Origin: Paracoccaceae bacterium
GTDB taxonomy: Bacteria; Pseudomonadota; Alphaproteobacteria; Rhodobacterales; Rhodobacteraceae
Reading direction: 5' to 3'
DNA length: 42,515 nucleotides
NCBI GenBank assembly: GCA_029862205.1
Contig: JAOTXT010000035.1
Span: 1 to 42,515, forward strand
The notes beneath the pieces were generated by a model. The model saw nothing but the letters and a program-made list of their open reading frames with translations, did not search any database and was not told where the DNA came from. Position numbers and translations under genes: made by a program. This document shows, one piece after another, positions 39,942 to 42,515 of this stretch (its first letter is position 1; the number at the start of each line of letters is the position of its first letter).

Positions 39942-41573
39942 TCAGTTCCCCGCCGCCGCCATCTTGCGGCTTGCGAGCGCCTTTTCGAGCCAGCCGAGTT
40001 CCATCTCGGGCACGGATTTCAGCAACAGGTCCGTGTAGTCGTCGAAGGGCGGGTTCAGAACCTTCGACTTCGGCCCGAAACGCACGACCGAGCCCTTGAA
40101 CATCACCGCGATCGAATCCGAGATCGCACGCACGGTCGCGATATCGTGGGTGATGAAGAGGTAGCTGACCCCGGTCTCGGCCTGCAATTCGAGCAGCAGC
40201 TTCAGGATCCCCTCCGCAACCAGCGGGTCCAGCGCCGATGTCGGCTCGTCGCAGATCAGGAGCCGTGGCTGTGCCGCCAGCGACCGGGCGATGCAGACGC
40301 GCTGCTTCTGCCCACCGGAAAGCTCGGCCGGATAGCGGTCGGCGAAGGGGTCGCCCATCTCGATCAGGTCCAGAAGTTCGGTCACCCGGTGGCGCCGCTC
40401 CTCGCCCTTCAAGCCGAAATAGAAGGTCAGCGGGCGCCCGATGATCTCGGCAACCGTCTGGCGCGGGTTCATCGCCACATCCGCCATCTGGTAGATCATC
40501 TGCAGCTCGCGAAGCTGCTCCTTCGTGCGGTCCTTCAGCGCCGGCGGCAGGGGCTGGCCGTCAAAATAGACCGTGCCCTTGGTCGGCGGCAAAAGCCCGG
40601 TGATCACCCGGGCCGTGGTCGACTTGCCCGAGCCGGATTCGCCCACCACCGCCAGGGTCTGGCCCTTGGGCAGGTGCATGTTCACGTCGAACAGGACCTT
40701 GGCATTGGGGCCGTATTCGGCATCCACGCCCTCGATCCTGAGAAGCGCGTCGCTTTGATCCGGCGCCTCGGGCTTGATGTCCGAGCGGATCGAGATCAGT
40801 TCGCGGGTATATTCCTCCTTCGGCGCCTCGATGATCTGTTCGACCGACCCGTATTCGACCGTGTTGCCGTGCCGCAGAACCATGATGTCGTCCGAGATCT
40901 GGGCCACCACCGCCAGGTCATGGGTGATGTAGATCGCGGCCGTGTCGGTCTCCTCGATCGCATGCTTGATCGCCGCCAGAACGTCGATCTGAGTGGTCAC
41001 ATCCAACGCGGTTGTCGGCTCGTCGAAGATGATCAACTCCGGCCGCGAGCAAAGCGCCATGGCGGTCATCGCCCGTTGAAGCTGGCCACCCGAGACCTGA
41101 TGCGGGAACCGCCGGCCGAAATTGTCCGGATCGGGCAGTCCCAGCACGCCAAAGAGGTAGCGCGCCCGCTCGAGCGCCTCCGACCGGCTCATGATGCCGT
41201 GGAGCACGGTCGCCTCGACAACCTGGTCGCCGAGACGCATGGCCGGGTTGAATCCGGCCGCCGCGGATTGTGCCACATAGCAGACATGGCGCCCGCGCAC
41301 GTCGCGGATGCCGGCCTTGGTATAGCGCAGGATGTCCTTGCCTTTCAGCAGGACCGTGCCGCCGGTGATCCGCACCCCGCCACGGCCATAGGCAAGCGCG
41401 GCGAGGCCGATGGTCGACTTTCCGGCGCCGGATTCACCGATCAGGCCGATGACCTTGCCCTTTTCCAGGTCGAAATCGACGCCGTGGACGATATCGATGT
41501 CAAAGGGGTCCTCGCCCGGCGGATAGACCGTCGCGCCGATCTGCAGGTCGCGCACTTGAAGCAGAGCAGCCAT
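39942..41573 (-). CDS. fused peptide/nickel-type ABC transporter ATPase (DppD-DppF)
   Basis: 543 aa with two complete ABC domains. Domain 1 (about 1-265): Walker A GESGAGKST (46-54), signature VSGGQLQRAMTAMAL, Walker B LIIFDEPTTALD and switch YITHDLAVV. Domain 2 (about 285-535): GESGSGKST, LSGGQKQRVCIARSL, LLICDEPTSALDPL and FITHDIATV. This is the single-chain form of the DppD/DppF pair that drives uptake of di- and oligopeptides, nickel or related solutes. Its start overlaps the permease stop by one base. The binding protein and first permease must lie beyond the right edge of the window. Confidence 0.93.
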   Translation of the reverse strand: MAALLQVRDLQIGATVYPPGEDPFDIDIVHGVDFDLEKGKVIGLIGESGAGKSTIGLAALAYGRGGVRITGGTVLLKGKDILRYTKAGIRDVRGRHVCYVAQSAAAGFNPAMRLGDQVVEATVLHGIMSRSEALERARYLFGVLGLPDPDNFGRRFPHQVSGGQLQRAMTAMALCSRPELIIFDEPTTALDVTTQIDVLAAIKHAIEETDTAAIYITHDLAVVAQISDDIMVLRHGNTVEYGSVEQIIEAPKEEYTRELISIRSDIKPEAPDQSDALLRIEGVDAEYGPNAKVLFDVNMHLPKGQTLAVVGESGSGKSTTARVITGLLPPTKGTVYFDGQPLPPALKDRTKEQLRELQMIYQMADVAMNPRQTVAEIIGRPLTFYFGLKGEERRHRVTELLDLIEMGDPFADRYPAELSGGQKQRVCIARSLAAQPRLLICDEPTSALDPLVAEGILKLLLELQAETGVSYLFITHDIATVRAISDSIAVMFKGSVVRFGPKSKVLNPPFDDYTDLLLKSVPEMELGWLEKALASRKMAAAGN

Positions 41574-42515
41574 CAGCCACGCCCTCCTTTAAGGCTGGAG
41601 GTGCGGTTCAAGAGCCAGTCCACCACCATGTTGACACTGACCGCCAGGATGGCGATCGCGGCGCCGGGATAGAGCGCCGCCGGCACCAGGAAGATGATGC
41701 CGTCCTTGTTGTCCTTGACCATGCCGCCCCAATCGGCCTCGGGCGGCTGGATGCCCAGGCCCAGGAACGAGAGCGTCGAGAGGAACAGGATCGCGAAGGC
41801 GAAGCGTAGGCCGAACTCGGCGATCAGCGGGGTCAGCACATTCGGCAGGATCTCGCGGAAGATGATCCAGAACCAGCCCTCGCCGCGCAGCCGCGCGGCC
41901 TCGACGAAGTCCAGCACCACAATGTCGACCGCCACCGCGCGGCCCAGGCGGAACACGCGGGTCTGGTCGATGACTGCCATCACCGCGATCAGGATGAAGA
42001 TGTTCTGAGGCAGCGCCGCCAGGACGACCAGGGCGAAAATCAGGGTCGGGATCGCCAGCATCAGGTCGTTGAACCGGCTGAGCACCTGGTCAACCCATCC
42101 GCCGATCACAGCGGCCGTGAAGCTGAGGAACATACCGATGGCGAACGACAGCACGCCCGCGGCCAAGGCCACAGCGATGGTGGTCTGCGCCCCGTAGATC
42201 AGCCGCGAGAACATGTCCCGGCCAAGATTGTCGGTGCCGAGCAGGAAGGTCGCATCCGCCGATTGCCATACATCGCCGACGATCTGGCGTTCGCCGAACG
42301 GAGCGATCACGTCGGCGAAGAGCGCCAGGATCAGCATGACGATGATGACGAGAAGGCCGAACGAGGCCGTCAGAGGCGCTGATTTCATGAATCGCGATGC
42401 GCCGTCCGGCAATAGCATTACCATATAGGCGCGGAAGCAGTAACCGAGACCCGCCGAAGCGAAGATGATCATGAAGATAGTCGCGATAGCCCAGAACGCG
42501 ACCTCGCCCCAAAGG
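41573..42515 (-). CDS. DppC-type ABC transporter permease (5' end outside window)
   Basis: 313 codons are visible and the frame stays open to the window edge. From about 42388 it is an ordinary DppC: a membrane helix (FGLLVIIVMLILALFADVIAP), then LLGTDNLGRDMFSRLIYGA, and the coupling loop DFVEAARLRGEGWFWIIFREILPN with FLGLGIQPPEADWGGMV. Upstream of the MKSAPLTASF start the frame encodes another hydrophobic helix (WAIATIFMIIFASAGLGY), so the gene may begin outside the window, with an extra N-terminal membrane segment. Possible starts inside are 42472 and 42388. It is coupled to the fused ATPase downstream. Confidence 0.9.
   Translation of the reverse strand, partial: LWGEVAFWAIATIFMIIFASAGLGYCFRAYMVMLLPDGASRFMKSAPLTASFGLLVIIVMLILALFADVIAPFGERQIVGDVWQSADATFLLGTDNLGRDMFSRLIYGAQTTIAVALAAGVLSFAIGMFLSFTAAVIGGWVDQVLSRFNDLMLAIPTLIFALVVLAALPQNIFILIAVMAVIDQTRVFRLGRAVAVDIVVLDFVEAARLRGEGWFWIIFREILPNVLTPLIAEFGLRFAFAILFLSTLSFLGLGIQPPEADWGGMVKDNKDGIIFLVPAALYPGAAIAILAVSVNMVVDWLLNRTSSLKGGRG

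Overview
This is a GC-rich bacterial chromosome segment with tight, overlapping operons and frequent GTG starts, most likely from an alphaproteobacterium. The pointers are a DUF2125-type protein, a TadE-like pilin, fused DppD/DppF ATPases, TRAP and Liv transporters and, most tellingly, an adenylylsulfate reductase / ATP sulfurylase locus (aprM-aprB-aprA ... sat) of the kind found in sulfur-oxidising Proteobacteria. No tRNA, rRNA, CRISPR array, prophage or intact transposase was recognised.

Layout. 1-4473: a TadE-like pseudopilin with a Gly/Asn tail, the wreck of an OsmC-family gene, a RecD-like SF1 helicase, a DUF2125 membrane-anchored protein and a two-domain YegP/DUF1508 protein. 4638-10265 (+): a complete Liv-type ABC uptake operon (binding protein, two permeases, two ATPases) with a strong hairpin after the binding protein and an unusual N-terminal extension on the second ATPase, then a LOG-family nucleotide phosphoribohydrolase. 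10283-16857 (-): the sulfur cluster, read aprM, aprB, aprA, a 116-aa unknown, a SlyD/FKBP isomerase, a 52-aa unknown, sat, a metallophosphoesterase. In an oxidiser this runs sulfite + AMP to APS (AprBA, electrons to the membrane through AprM) and APS + PPi to ATP + sulfate (Sat).

17068-37851: a large catabolic island built from at least six transcription units, rich in enzymes that open cyclic amides or ureides and process carboxylic acids. It holds HyuA/HyuB, a dihydropyrimidinase-like amidohydrolase, a PuuE-like polysaccharide-deacetylase-fold protein, two isochorismatase-fold hydrolases (one without its nucleophilic Cys), two MmgE/PrpD proteins, two FAD_binding_2 flavoproteins, an isocitrate-lyase-family lyase, an IPNS-like oxygenase, a leaderless NMT1-like binding protein, a nitroreductase-methyltransferase fusion and a TRAP transporter. 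Three enzyme families occur twice, which suggests two parallel or duplicated pathways. The island is studded with GTAG-headed palindromes arranged as REPINs, and its divergent promoters share TTGAC/GTCAA dyads.

37852-42515: an AT-richer stretch without a gene that looks like mobile-element debris, a secreted RTX protein made almost only of calcium-binding repeats, and the end of a peptide/nickel-type ABC operon (a fused double ATPase and a DppC-type permease that runs off the window).
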